Origin: Yarrowia lipolytica
Taxonomy: Eukaryota > Ascomycota > Dipodascomycetes > Dipodascales
Direction: 5' to 3'
NCBI RefSeq assembly: GCF_001761485.1
Contig: NC_090773.1
Span: forward strand, 682,001 to 746,000
DNA: 64,000 bases
The notes below the pieces were generated by a model. The model did no database searches and was not told where the DNA came from. It saw only the letters and a list, made by a program, of their open reading frames with translations. Positions 52,865-64,000 of the stretch are shown piece by piece; positions within the stretch are counted from its first letter, which is position 1; every line of letters begins with the position of its first letter. A program made the translations under genes and the position numbers.

Positions 52865-53257
52865 ATGACCCGAACCTCCGTTCTCGCTGACGCTCTCCAG
52901 TCCATCACCAACGCCGAGAAGGCCGGCAAGCGACAGGTCCTGATCCGACCTTCCTCCAAGGTCATCATCAAGTTCCTGACCGTCATGCAGCAGCACGGCT
53001 ACATTGGCGAGTTCGAGTACGTGGACGACCACCGATCCGGCAAGATTGTGGTCCAGCTCAACGGCCGACTCAACAAGTGCGGAGTCATTTCTCCCCGATT
53101 CAACGTCAAGATCGACGACGTTGAGAAGTGGATCCAGAACCTGCTGCCCTCTCGACAGTTTGGTTACATCATTCTGACCACCTCTGCCGGAATCATGGAC
53201 CACGAGGAGGCCCGACGACGACACGTTGCCGGCAAGATCCTCGGATTCTTCTACTAG
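52865..53257 (+). CDS. RPS22: 40S ribosomal protein uS8
   Basis: A 130-residue ribosomal protein of the uS8 family, full length and intronless, [20 protein letters not shown] to [14 protein letters not shown]. Hallmarks: [31 protein letters not shown], and the C-terminal [12 protein letters not shown] core. In yeast the RPS22 paralogues differ by an intron; here the ORF is continuous. uS8 binds helix 21 of 18S rRNA in the early small subunit. Confidence 0.97.
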   Translation: MTRTSVLADALQSITNAEKAGKRQVLIRPSSKVIIKFLTVMQQHGYIGEFEYVDDHRSGKIVVQLNGRLNKCGVISPRFNVKIDDVEKWIQNLLPSRQFGYIILTTSAGIMDHEEARRRHVAGKILGFFY

Positions 53258-54526
53258 ACGATTTGGGGTTTCTCAAAAGTCTGGTACAAAAATAAAAATG
53301 AATTGTTTGAATGGAACCAGCATACACTGTTTTCGAGGAAAGCACTGTGCTGAGGTGTAGAGGGTGAAAGTGGACCTTCGAATGGGCTCTTATTGATCCT
53401 GCACTTGTAGTATCGTTATTGTAGTAGTTAACGTGGTGATCTGGGATTGGTTGAAGGCACTGGATGGCTTCATATCATGACACACTTGAAAGGTACGATC
53501 ATGAGTACAGTAGATCTTAATACCAGAATGTTCCAGCTTGTCAACCAATGGAGAATTTATAACAGAACGGGCATCGTCCACAAGGACCAATTCGCATTCA
53601 TTTAATCAGGAGCGAGCACCTATTCGATTCTCCAAACGCACCTACAGCAAGTTCTTGGCCTGAACAAGGTAAATGGAGACATGGATGAGCTCTTTTTCGG
53701 TCACGTGACCAACATATTCGCCCGGCTTTTTTGTTTTGGACTTTGCAGCTCTTTTTTTTGGACTTTGTAGCTCTTTTTTTATTTGCAATGTCTAGTTATA
53801 TTTTTGAACTAAGATGATAACTACTTGAGATTACTTAACAAGATACATAATTGGGAGGTGGTATGGGAGGAACATCCAAAGTGGTTTTATAGGTAGAAAT
53901 CACGGACATGTTTGAAGGGGTAAAAAGACGACCGAATTTTGCTACAAATGTGGCGATTGGATCGTTAATATGAAAAAAATTGGAAGGGGGTTTTCACTTT
54001 GCTTTAGTTACTGTAGATTTCAGTCAGATCATGACTATCATGAAAGGTTCTGTACCTTCTCAACTCACTTGATAGCAACTGGACCGAAGCAATTTCTGTT
54101 GAGATCCATTATCTAGACAAACCATGGGAGGTCTCATACAAAATACAAACGTGTTCATACGATACGAGACCAGTAGGAGCACACTTGTACGACCCGATAG
54201 GATGACAGCATCATCGCCTCTGGAGTCAGTCCATACCGGTCAGGGTGCTGAGGAGTTTGGGGGAGGTCAGAGGGCGTAGATAGAGAAGAGCCACGACAGC
54301 AACTGGAAGAAGGCTTAATACCCCGGGCTCTGAAGCAGGTAATGCGTGATAAAACCAATATGACATGGACATCGTTGACTCCAGACGACTGTTGAGAGTG
54401 TTTTAGCTGTAGATAGACTGCTCTTGCCATAGGTATTGTAAACTATCTAGATATGCTCTTTGTCGATACTCTCTGACTCTTTACTCTATGTCCATGACAC
54501 TATGACACTATGACTTTCTCTCACCC
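53258..54526. other. Intergenic
   Basis: About 1.27 kb with no convincing gene. Two copies of a TTTTGGACTTTG(C/T)(A)AGCTC-type word occur near 53733-53775. Confidence 0.5.
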
Positions 54527-55039
54527 TCATTCATGCTGTCGTTCAGACCTCTCCAACTCCGGACTAGTCTCGGAACTGGTCACCTCCAAACTCTCCCATC
54601 CCTCGGGACCAGTATCGGAACTGCCCTTCCCCAGACTCTCATCTCCCTCGTCAAATAAAACCCGCAAAGACCCGCCCAATACTCGCTTGCGCTTGAGAGT
54701 ATCGCCCGAGCCCCCAAACGGAGTATAATCCGCTTGAGAACCGACAAAAACAGGCCGATGCGGCGAATCCGGCAAAATCCACCGCCGCTCCACCAGCTTC
54801 TGGTGCCGGGTCACGTGATCGTAACTGTACGTGACCTTGACCATGGACGATTGGGCACCCTTGGCCCGTTTGGTCACGAGGGAGTACATCTGGGAGTACA
54901 TCTGGGAGTTGACGGGGTATGATCCCGTGGCGATATGAGACCCGAACAAACGTGGTATCTGGCAGAAAGACAAGACAATGATGGTAGTCGTTAGTATGGG
55001 TATCAGATGTTTGTTGGGTGGCGATCTTAATGGTTCCAA
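54527..55039 (-). CDS. Unidentified ORF of 170 codons, probably the 3' part of a gene
   Basis: Codon choice and peptide character (SHIATGSYPVNSQMYSQMYS, then VKVTYSYDHVTRHQKLVERR, WILPDSPHRPVFVG) look like real coding DNA from about residue 28 on, ending in an acidic Ser-rich tail. The first about 27 residues are doubtful: ACTAAC is followed 31 bases later by TTTCTGCCAG just before the good part, so an acceptor with an upstream exon not located here is possible. No family was recognised. Convergent with nothing nearby; upstream lies the RPS14 promoter side. Confidence 0.5.
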   Translation of the reverse strand: MEPLRSPPNKHLIPILTTTIIVLSFCQIPRLFGSHIATGSYPVNSQMYSQMYSLVTKRAKGAQSSMVKVTYSYDHVTRHQKLVERRWILPDSPHRPVFVGSQADYTPFGGSGDTLKRKRVLGGSLRVLFDEGDESLGKGSSDTGPEGWESLEVTSSETSPELERSERQHE

Positions 55040-55990
55040 GTAAGTGGTATCAGAGATGTAAGATAGGGAGCCGTAGCTGTATCACTTGAGCGACTCTTGA
55101 AAGTGGTCTCAGAGATGCCAGAGTCAGAGTTAGAGTCCAAATTCTCAGAAGGAGTCTCCAACAACGGTATCCAGTGGTATCAATGGTTGCGATGGTATGT
55201 TTAGATGACCAAAGCTGAACTGAGAAGGACTTGAAGGTTTCCTTGGGCAGTTGCAGTAGATGTAGCAATAGCAATAGTTCCGACAGTTATGGCCGCAATC
55301 ACCGCGCTAATTCAGCCAATATCTGCCGATATATCAATAGCCAACGTCGTGAAAAGATCTCTGGAGATCACTCAGAGTCAGAAGAAGCAACTGAAGCTCA
55401 GATAGATGTCCTGGAGTTGAACCAGTATTGCAAGATGATGGTTGTGGATTGTGTTGGTTGGTAGGTATCACGTGATGTATGGTAGCTTGCAATGGATGGT
55501 ATCACGTGCCGTCGTTGTTTCACAGGTTATGAGTGTTGTTTCTAGGTATCGGTTTGGTATAGTGAAATGTGTAGATGTTGTGGGATGGTTTACTTGGATC
55601 TACACAAATGTTTTGTTTACATTGTGGAGTAACCTTATTTTAATTTGAGGGCATTTTCGGGACTAAATAAAAAATTAAATAGTCATTTTTTTTAAAAAAA
55701 TAAAAACGTAACAAAAAACCAGAATAATCCAGCGTGTCATTACACTCAAAATCCTACCAGTTCAACACAATTCATTCACGACAATTAATCGGCATATTTT
55801 ATTTATTTATTTTCCTCCCCATTTTAAGTTCAATCACATGACCCCCTCCGTTGCCCCCCTCACCCGATTTGTCCCAACAACCCACCAACCACGTGATGTG
55901 ACTGCTTTTTTTCGCACTCTCCCAACCGACTCATACAGGTGTTGAAAAAAGAGTTGAGCTTCTTCTCCTAACCAACAACCGATAATCAAG
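55040..55990. other. Intergenic, RPS14 promoter
   Basis: About 950 bp. Several TATCACGTG or ATCACGTG words occur around 55466-55510. The RPS14-proximal GATGTGACTG (55895-55904) is shared with the RPL39/RPS22 promoter. No gene accepted. Confidence 0.55.
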
Positions 55991-56768
55991 ATGGCCCCCA
56001 AGTCAGGTATGCAGGAGATGTGATAATTTGATTGCTAGGAGCTGGGTGACAGCTAATCCGCAAGGACCGCCTGACGGAGATAGATTTGCTACCTTCGTCG
56101 GTGGCTTTGAGGAGAGCGACGGATGTGATGGACAAGGTGGGGTGAACTCGACATGATCTGTGTTGGCCCATCACGGAGGTTATGGTGCCCATGACATGAG
56201 CAGTGTTGTCCGCGACACGAGCAATGTTGTCCGTGAAACGAGAATGTCATCCCACAACACCACCAGTCACATCTCAGTCACCTAAACTCGCAGCGGTCAA
56301 TGGCAGTCGGACTTTGTCCTCGTGCCTTGCCGGTTCACTACTAACTCAGACAACGTTACCCTCGGCCCCCAGGCCCGAGAGGGAGAGCTCGTTTTCGGCG
56401 TTGCCCGAATCTTTGCATCCTTCAACGATACTTTCGTCCACATCACCGATCTGACCGGCCGAGAGACCATCTCTCGAGTCACCGGCGGTATGAAGGTCAA
56501 GGCTGACCGAGACGAGAACACCCCCTACGCCGCCATGCTGGCTGCCCAGGATGCCGTCGAGAAGGCTAAGGAGGTTGGTATCAACGCTCTGCACATCCGA
56601 ATCCGAGCCACCGGAGGTACTTCCACCAAGACCCCCGGCCCCGGCTGCCAGTCTGCCGTCCGAGCTCTTGCCCGAGCCGGTATGCGAATTGGTCGAATCG
56701 AGGACGTGACCCCCGTTCCCTCCGACTCTACCCGACGAAAGGGTGGTCGACGAGGTCGACGACTGTAA
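55991..56768 (+). CDS. RPS14: 40S ribosomal protein uS11, one intron
   Basis: A 144-residue protein coded by 55991-56006 (MAPKS plus one base) and 56350-56768. The 343-bp intron runs GTATGC to CTAACTCAG. Joined, the N terminus is [20 protein letters not shown], followed by the very conserved uS11 core [47 protein letters not shown] and the C terminus GGRRGRRL. uS11 sits at the mRNA exit of the 40S platform. In Saccharomyces RPS14 pre-mRNA splicing is repressed by its own product; whether this intron behaves so is untested. It carries two 21-bp repeats (56199-56240). Confidence 0.96.
56199..56240 (+). repeat. Two 21-bp repeats in RPS14 intron
   Basis: AGCAGTGTTGTCCGCGACACG is followed directly by AGCAATGTTGTCCGTGAAACG, differing at three positions, in the middle of the RPS14 intron. 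Likely a local duplication. Confidence 0.7.
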
Positions 56769-57725
56769 GCGGTTTCTTTGGGGACTTGCTGGCAGTATTT
56801 ATGCCGTGTTTTCATGGTGTATGTAAAAATATAAAAGCGTAAGCGTATTTAACGATTGATCCGAGTGTTTGCGAGCTCTTCGAAGCACGGATTTGTAGAG
56901 TGACATGTAGATGCGAAATGAGATTGGTGTTTGGGGCAGTTTACACCATTTTCCGCCACTTTTGATGATATTTCGACAATTTTCATTATTTCCAGCATTT
57001 CCCTTTTATTTTTATTTTTATTTTTATTTTTATTTTTATTTTTATTTTTATTTTTATTTTTATTCATTTAACATGTATCCTCTCTTTCACTTGAATAAAA
57101 TAGTCTGTTATTATTCCAGCTATTTTAATCATTTAAAGGAAATACGAAAAAGAAAAGTGCTGCAAGTACCATACACAGTTCCCGTAGAATTTGCACTTGG
57201 CTACTGGTAGTTAGATGTATAATACAAGTACACAATCAACAGCTACAAAGACTAGTAGAATGTCGTATCACTTCTTTTTATTACAACTAGTGTTGCTTCG
57301 TACTACTGTATGTACTGCTCCACCATTTACTGGACAATTGTATCAACTTGAACGATTTATTCCTTGATTTATGAATCATTAACAAGAGCCTGATATCATA
57401 GAAACATTAGTTACTACAAGTACTTGTACAAGTATCACTATCTTGAAATAATACATAAACTGGAATCTCCATAGAGCCTGGATTCACAGCCCAGACCCAT
57501 GGTCAATGGAAATTACGTAAGTAGATCTAATGGAGTGATTGTAAGTACAGTAATCCCATTCACCAAGTGGCCAACGAGACATTACTCCTTCCGAATTACC
57601 ACCAACTGTCATACCGCCAGCGAAACAGACACTTCGGCGGCTCGTTGGCCATTGCACTGCCTCAATCTGCCCAACTGTCATCGATAATAATGTATAATTT
57701 ATAAGTCCCTTCCAGCGGCTAGTCC
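56769..57725. other. Convergent intergenic between RPS14 and ISWI
   Basis: About 960 bp with a TTTTTA repeat at 57004-57063 and many GTAC-type words. No gene seen. Confidence 0.55.
57004..57063. repeat. (TTTTTA)n tract
   Basis: About ten copies of TTTTTA, close to the RPS14 3' end. Confidence 0.9.
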
Positions 57726-60700
57726 CTACTCAACAGACATGGGAGTGCCTCTGTCCTCGGTATCGGGAGTCATGGTCCCGCTCTCTCTCCTTCGCTTGTC
57801 GTCATCAAGCTTGCCCTTGCCCAAACTCTTCCGCTTGATCGTTCTGGGACCCTCAACTTCTCGAGACAGAGTCAACATGAGCGTGGTGCACCGTCGAGAA
57901 AGCTCCGAGGTGGAGCGCGACAGAAAGAACCAGTCGAACCGAAAATGCGGCGATTTTTTGATCTCCTTGCGAATCTTCTCAAACAGCTTGGGATGCTCCA
58001 GCCCGTACTTGTTGACCATCATCAAAATGAACCGGTCCTCCTCCTCGGAATACACCCGCTTGGAGTTGTTAGCGGGGTAGACAATAGGAAGCTCGTTCAT
58101 CGGCACCTTGCACTCCTTGAGCTTGGTTTTGATGAGCTCCTGCTGCTGCCTCTGTCGCTTGAGCTTCTCCTCACCCTGCTCAATAACCGCAATGTACTTC
58201 TCGTACCCCTCGACCTCCGTGTGCCGCTCCATGAACGTCTTGGCGTACCGCAACACCTCCTCCTCGCCCTTGCCCCGGAACGCACGTGCCACAGCCTCCA
58301 TGTTGTCCCGGCCATGCCGACCAATCAGATGAACAAGATTGTTCATGTCTCGCTTGGTCCAGTTGGTAAACCCCTCGCTCTCATAGTCCCGCTTAAGCGC
58401 CTCCTGCTCCTCCGTCAGCGGCTCCGCGTCCGCAATCTCCTTGTTGAGAGCTGCTCGCTTGCTCTCCTTAGTCTCTCCCTCCTCCAAAGCGTCAACATCA
58501 ATGTCCGCATACGGCACCTTGTAGTTGATCTGCTTGCGGTAAAACGCCAGTTCCTGATCCTGTAAAGCTTTCAGGCCTGGGGGAAAGAACTGGTGCTCAG
58601 CAAGAGGAACCTGCTTGGGAGGCCGCATCGTTCGAGGTTGCTGCTGCTGAAGCAAAAAGATATCCTTGTAGTACGAGTTGACCCCGTAATGCTGCTCCCG
58701 CCGCTCTCGTTTGGGTGGGTTAATCCAACCTTTGCCGTTGGGGTCGGGGGCGCCGATGCCATTGGCTCCAACTCGGTGCTGAAAGTCCTCTCCGTTCCAC
58801 ACCATGGCCGAATCGGTCGAAAACTTTTGCAGGTCGTCGATTCCAAGCTCTGCGAACTTATCATTAAGCTGCTTGGTTCGCTTTTCGCCATGCAGTAGAA
58901 TTGCCTCAATGTCGTCCTCCGTCTTGAGCGTTCCCTTGGACGACTTGAAAATGTCCTCGGTACCATGCCGAATCATGGACAGCAGGTCGCCCTTGGACTC
59001 ACTGTTGTTGGCGGCGGCCTTTTGCTGCGTTCGACCCTGTTGAATCACCAGCTGGTCGAGCCGCAACTTCTGGGCTGCCCGCTCTAGCACCTTTTCTTCC
59101 ACGGCGTTCTCGGTCACAAACCGGAATACGTAAACCTGCTTGGTCTGGCCGATTCGATGCGCCCGGTCCATGGCCTGCAGATCGGCCTGTGGATTCCAGT
59201 CTGAGTCGTACAGAATGACTATGTCGGCAGAGGTCAAATTAATTCCCAGACCACCAGCTCGGGTAGTCAGCAGAAACACAAACTTTTCCGAGCCCTCAGC
59301 ATTGTACTCGTCAATCGCCGCAATACGGTCCTCGTGCGCAGTGCTGCCGTCGATCCGGCTGTACTCATAGTCTCTGAACGAGCAGTAGTCCTCGAGAATG
59401 TCAAGCATTCGGCTCATCTGTGAGAAAATAAGCACACGGGACCCCTGACTCTTGAGCCGCTTCAGCAGCTTATCCAACATGACCATCTTACCGCAGTTGA
59501 ACACGAGATGCTCATCGGTGGTGTATGGAGGACCGGGCTCGGCTCCCTCAAACAGGTAAGGGTGGTTGCAACACTTTCGCAGTTGCATAACAATGTTGAG
59601 CAGCCGCGTCTTTCCCTCCCGTTTACCCAGCTGGCCATTCACAGCGTCAATGTCCTTCTCTAACAGCTTCTGGTACCACTGCACCTGCATGTCGGACATA
59701 CCAATGTACAGGTTGAGCTCCTTTTTAGGAAGCAGCGATTTCTCAACGTCGTTCTTGACTCGTCGCAATAAGAAAGGACGCAGAACCTTGTGTAGCTGCT
59801 TGACGACACTGTCCTCGTCGTTTTCGCCCTCCTCCCCCTCGGCCTCCTTCTCCTCAAACCATTGATCAAACGTTTCGGCTTCGGAAAAGATATCTGGAAG
59901 CAGAAAGTTGAGCAACGCCCACAACTCGTGCAGGTTGTTCTGCAGGGGCGTACCTGTGATCAGCAGTCGGTTGGTGGAGTGGAACAGGCGGATAATCTGT
60001 GACAGCATGGAATCTTCGTTTTTGATTCGATGCGCCTCGTCCACGATGATGTACTCCCATGCCACCTTTTTGAGCGCCGACTTCTCACGAATGACAATTT
60101 CAAACGATGAAATCACCACGTCAAAGTCTGCCGTCAGCACCTCATTGGCAATGATCTCCGCTCGTTCCGTCTTGTCACCCCGCAGTACCACTGTCTTCAC
60201 CTCCGGAGTCCACTTCTCAAACTCTCGGCGCCAGTTGTCCAGTGTACTTTTGGGTACAATGACAATGTGAGGCCCGTTGATGCCGCACTTGTATCGAAGG
60301 TATCCCAAAAAAGAAATGGTCTGCAGCGTCTTGCCCAGACCCATTTCGTCAGCCAGAATGCCGGAGATGGAGTTCTCGTGCAGCGAAATGAGCCAGTTGA
60401 GACCCTGCACCTGGTACTCTCGTAGTGTACCGTTGATGAACGGGGGACTCTCGGTATACACCGTGGCCATCTGCGTGTTGTCGTTGAGCAGCTCCTCGTC
60501 CTCCTCCTTTTCTGTTTTTCGCCGGCCTCGTCCCCCTCGACCTCTAGTTTTCTTCTGGGCCTTGGAGGCTCGATCTAGTTCATTGACAAGCTTGCGGAAC
60601 TTGGGGTCACCTTCCATTCGCTTGTTGATGAAGTGGCGGAAGAGGTCGGTCAGAGAGAGGAGGTATTTGAGTCGTTTAATCGAGTTTGTGTCCTGAGTTA

Positions 60701-61353
60701 GCACGGAGTCAGTGAAGACCCACAGATAATAACAAATGATAACTGGATAACGTAGCATATGGGTGCCATTGGAGGGAGGTCAGAACGCCGGTATCATCAC
60801 CGTGGGATATGCAACCCAGAGGAAGCCTGCGCCGTTGTTGCTTCTGTCTTCATTGATGTTTCTGTCTGCACTGAAGTTTCTGTCTGTTGAATATTGTAGA
60901 TGACATGGGGGAGGAAGCCAGTGCACTGAACGATCACATCAAAGATGGGTCTGCAGCACACAGCAGGAATGATATTGTGCCACGTGTTTCCGATGAGCAG
61001 CTGGCTAGTGTTGTATCGACAGCACGGTCTTGCAAACAGCACAAGTCATCATAGCCACTACCGCACCTACCACACCTACCTACACCTACCACCTACCACC
61101 ATCACAGATCAGCAGTGTCTGTCCCCTCAAACCAACACACCCTCAGATTCTAAAGGCCACGTCACACACCACCTCATCCACATCACCCCATCCACACAAC
61201 CACCCTACTACCCCCATGTTGATGTTTGCACCTGCCAGTCCTACTCACGTCTTTATGTTTCTTCGCGTCCGGGAGCGTGAAGTACCGCTCGATTCGCTCC
61301 TCCTCCGTCTCGTCGCGCGGGGTCGCCACCTGGGGCGTAGTGTCGCTGCTCAT
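57726..61353 (-). CDS. ISWI-family chromatin remodeling ATPase, one intron
   Basis: A 1,023-residue SNF2 ATPase coded by 61353-61249 (35 codons) and 60692-57726. The intron (556 bp) runs GTGAGT to GCTAACTCAG. Splicing joins [14 protein letters not shown]...KKHKD to [20 protein letters not shown]; the alternative unspliced start (60758) would give a non-homologous head. Motifs: AutoN-like [14 protein letters not shown] (91-104), Walker A DEMGLGKT (150-157), DEAH (253-256), and the helicase C lobe with DRAHRIGQ. The C terminus has HAND (about 719-800), SANT (about 809-858) and SLIDE (about 859-980) domains. ISWI slides nucleosomes to space them. I cannot tell Isw1 from Isw2 by eye, and no paralogue is in the window. 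Confidence 0.95.
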
Positions 61354-63079
61354 GTCGTGTGTGGTGAGCTGTTGCTGGCCGCGGGGTCTATAGCAGCAAA
61401 GGTTGGGTAGGAGATTAAGAACGCCATCCGGTGGTGAGTGAGAGTGCATATTATGGCCATCTTCAGAGGCTAATAAAGTTGCGTTTCAACCTTAAAAAAA
61501 GTTACCACCAGTGATGGTGCAGTAGCTACAAGTAGGACAATTGTAGCGCTGAGCCTGGATAGAGCAAAGACGAGAAGACAGGACTCGGTGAAAAAAATAA
61601 AATGGGTGATTACATGGGCTTGTTTTGATCATGTCGGCGGGGCAAAATTTATGGCCTTTTTTATAAATTTGGGGAAATTTATTGGAGCCAATCAATCCAC
61701 CCTTACTGTCTATGATTAAGTAGCCTCCAATTCTCGAAGTACAGAAAATAAATCATTATTACTGAGTGGAAATAAATACGTTGAATAAATTATATAAAAA
61801 TAAAATAAAAAAAATAAAATAAAATAAAAATAAAATAAAATAAAATAAAATAAAAAAAATAAAATAAAATAAATAAAATAAAATAAAATAAAATAAAATA
61901 AAAAAAAAAATAAAATAAAATAAAATAAATAAAAAAAAATAAAAATAAAATAAATAAAAATAAAATAAAATAAAATAAAATAAAAATAAAATAAAATAAT
62001 AATAAAATAAAATAAATAAATAAAATAAAATAAAATTAAAATAAAATAAAAATAAAATAAAATAAAATAAAATAAAATAAAATAAAATAAAATAAAATAA
62101 AGATTCGGACCTGTGTTGACTCAAGGTGTTATGAGTACAATATACAAGTACAATGTACTCGAGTCTTGTACTCGGCGGGTTTTGCTGGTTCCCGTTTGAG
62201 ACTTGGACATGTCCGGGTAGTGTGTGTCTCTTACTTGGAATAGTTGAAGAATAATGGCGCTGGGGTCGTTTCGGTATTCCTGAAAAGCTGTGGAGATGAA
62301 AGATGTATCCTTCTATAGTGCTGACTCATATAATCATTTTTTTTCATAATAACATCCCATTCTGTTGAAATTCACGACTGGACTTGGACTTTTTTATAAT
62401 TTTTATTATTTTTATTATTTTATTATTTTATATAATAACCCTAGGTAAAGTTTGTTAAGGATTAGTTGGGTTAGCTGGAATCAGTGGGGTGCTGATTCTG
62501 GCAGTGGAAAACACCAGAGACTGGAGTGGCGTTTTCCCGATGAACGAACAAAACACGGCGAAGCTATGTGGAACCAACATACAACACCCGAACTGAACCA
62601 GGTTTTTTTTATGATTTTTTTACTGGAAATAGTACGTGCCAAAGTTGGACCAATGACACTAAACGGTGTTTAATTAGTAATATTTCCGTGTAAGCGTACA
62701 ATTCATTTCAAAGGTTATTCTTTCCACAGCAAAGTTATAATTAAATGAATGTATATGCAGAAAAAAAAAAAACCAGAGATACAAGTGGTACCTTGGTAGA
62801 ATCGCCAAAACTGTGTAATGATGTCGATATCAACTGCTACTTCTACCTTTCAGCTTTCTGATCGTCTCACTTGTTGAAATCAAGACAACTATCTACACAG
62901 AGTTGTTGCACTGCCATACTATCATCTATATTAACATCTTATTATGCTTACACGCAGTTGAACCATGCAAATAAATAGTGTGGCCATGTTGAAAGGACAC
63001 ATCCCTGAGATAGTCCAGGATAGACCGGATAAACCGGAGAAACCGGAAGAGTCGGCGGAGCCGGGTTGCAAACCATGGT
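61354..63079. other. Intergenic with long A-rich tract
   Basis: About 1.7 kb dominated by a (TAAAA)n-like tract at 61795-62101 and other AT-rich DNA. The stretch close to 61353 should be the ISWI promoter. No gene accepted. Confidence 0.55.
61795..62101. repeat. Long (TAAAA)n-type tract, about 307 bp
   Basis: Mostly TAAAA units with occasional TAAA, TAAAAA and A-run variants; no G or C for about 300 bp. A strong nucleosome-excluding candidate and likely length-polymorphic. Confidence 0.92.
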
Positions 63080-63628
63080 CTACTCCTGACCACTAAGAAG
63101 AGTGTAGGCAGGAGCACACAGCTTATCTCTGCCCTTGAGGAAGAGCAGCTCGAGAATAAAGATGAACTCCAGTACCTCGCCCTTGAGCTTGGTTACCAGA
63201 TCTCCAGCGCAGGCAGCAGAGCCTCCAGTGGCAATGATATCGTCGACGACAATAACGGTCTGGCCGGGCTTGATGGCATCCTCCTGGATCTCAAACACGT
63301 CCTTGCCGTACTCCTTCTGGAACTCGGCATGGACGGTCTTGCCGGGCAGCTTTCCCTGCTTTCGAACCGGCACAAACGCAGCGCCAATGGCCAGGGCCAA
63401 GGTGGGGCCAAACAGAAAGCCTCGGGCGTCCAAGCCCACAATGACGTCGATTTTCTTGTCGCCAAACGTGTCCTTGATGTGCAGCTTGAAGGCGTCGATC
63501 AACTGCTGGAAAGACTTGGGGTCCTGAAAAATAGGCAGGATGTCCTCGAACACAATGCCCTTGGAGGGGAAATCCTGGTACTGGCGCAGCTTGGCCTTGA
63601 GCTCGGTCTGGAGGGTCTGGAGAGACAT
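63080..63628 (-). CDS. APT1: Adenine phosphoribosyltransferase
   Basis: A 182-residue purine-salvage enzyme that makes AMP from adenine and PRPP. Start chosen at [20 protein letters not shown], the family N terminus; the frame extends 31 codons upstream but that part is not conserved. Seen: the flexible hood [23 protein letters not shown], the base-side [12 protein letters not shown], and the PRPP-binding loop [14 protein letters not shown] (about residues 118-131), which is the type I PRTase signature with the two acidic residues. The C terminus ends about as in yeast Apt1. Not in any operon-like arrangement. Confidence 0.95.
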   Translation of the reverse strand: MSLQTLQTELKAKLRQYQDFPSKGIVFEDILPIFQDPKSFQQLIDAFKLHIKDTFGDKKIDVIVGLDARGFLFGPTLALAIGAAFVPVRKQGKLPGKTVHAEFQKEYGKDVFEIQEDAIKPGQTVIVVDDIIATGGSAACAGDLVTKLKGEVLEFIFILELLFLKGRDKLCAPAYTLLSGQE

Positions 63629-64000
63629 TGGGTGATGGAGTGGGGAAGAAGATGACGAGATCAACGACACTCCAAACTCTCCAGAGTGGGTATATGCACC
63701 TGAATGCACGTGTTGGGACATGGCACGGGAGTGGACGGGGGCGCTTGGGGAGTGCCTGGGCCCCGTTGGCGGTGATTGGGGCGTACTTGAAGGTCAATTG
63801 CAACGAATAAACCCATCTCCAGCTCTTTCCAAGTCTCTACGACGAGTTTCAGAGACGTTGGTAGACGTAGTTGGCACCCCAAGTATATAGAGTAAAGTAT
63901 ACACGGATCTATAAGTAACGCGGGTTCAACACCCGGTTGTGTCGATTGTAATTGCTGATTTAAACACCCAGAGATTCGTCGCAAAAAGTCACGTGACTTC
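63629..64000. other. APT1 promoter side, window edge
   Basis: About 370 bp. A GGTTCAA word near 63925-63935 looks like a tRNA B box, but no tRNA fold was found around it. Confidence 0.5.

Noticed and set aside
60693-60758. Unspliced ATG (60758) as ISWI start
   Set aside because: The 22 residues are not family-like and the CTAACTCAG acceptor at 60693 joins to a far better exon 1.
63900-63960. tRNA-like T arm (GGGTTCAACACCC)
   Set aside because: A four-pair T stem exists, but no matching acceptor, D arm or T-run terminator.

Overview
The window looks like nuclear DNA of the budding yeast Yarrowia lipolytica. Four things point there. The mitochondrial complex I 75-kDa subunit at 24786-26972 matches the known Y. 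lipolytica NUAM protein. A tRNA-Glu gene is joined directly to a dispersed 5S rRNA gene. Introns mostly begin GTGAGT and carry the CTAAC branch point almost touching the 3' splice site. Arginine is mostly CGA, and intergenic DNA is full of GTAC-type words such as TACAAGTA. From memory only, NUAM lies on chromosome D. No intact transposon, LTR element, CRISPR array or viral gene was seen.

Layout, left to right. 1-12.9 kb: SCS2-type VAP (cut by the left edge, 34-base first coding exon), a UBA-UBX Cdc48 adaptor, a UDP-glucuronate decarboxylase, and a Cmr2/DIP2-type double adenylate-forming protein. 13.6-24.3 kb: an Axl2-like bud-site protein, a 4.2-kb gene-poor stretch, a siderophore-type MFS transporter, then the tRNA-Glu/5S rRNA pair. 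24.8-33 kb: NUAM, TRM5, RRP4 and an OMS1-like mitochondrial methyltransferase. 34.3-41.2 kb: an Npl3-like SR protein with two introns, CUS1 (SF3b), EMC7 and a Fur4-type NCS1 permease. 41.2-45.1 kb: an accessory-looking gap with an aldehyde dehydrogenase relic and a decayed 5S rRNA copy. 45.1-50 kb: VID27, a spliced Mrx7-like gene and an alkyltransferase-like DNA-repair protein. 51.7-56.8 kb: three ribosomal proteins (RPL39, RPS22, RPS14) and one unidentified ORF. 57.7-63.6 kb: an ISWI remodeler and adenine phosphoribosyltransferase.

Most genes are ordinary single-copy housekeeping functions: translation (RPL39, RPS22, RPS14, TRM5, tRNA, 5S), RNA processing (Npl3-like, CUS1, RRP4), mitochondria (NUAM, OMS1-like, Mrx7-like), membranes (SCS2, EMC7, permeases) and chromatin (ISWI). 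There is no operon structure. Neighbours are often divergent (TRM5/RRP4, RPL39/RPS22) or convergent (UBX/UXS, RRP4/OMS1, CUS1/EMC7).

The most unusual item is a 177-codon Q/N/G/Y-rich, prion-like ORF lying wholly inside the 741-bp intron of RPL39, on the same strand, whose stop codon falls just before the intron branch point. Other points: a PWWR replacement of the alkyltransferase active site, a UXS gene in a budding yeast, nine perfectly phased TGACGT repeats, and several genes whose first coding exon is only 6 to 34 bases long.
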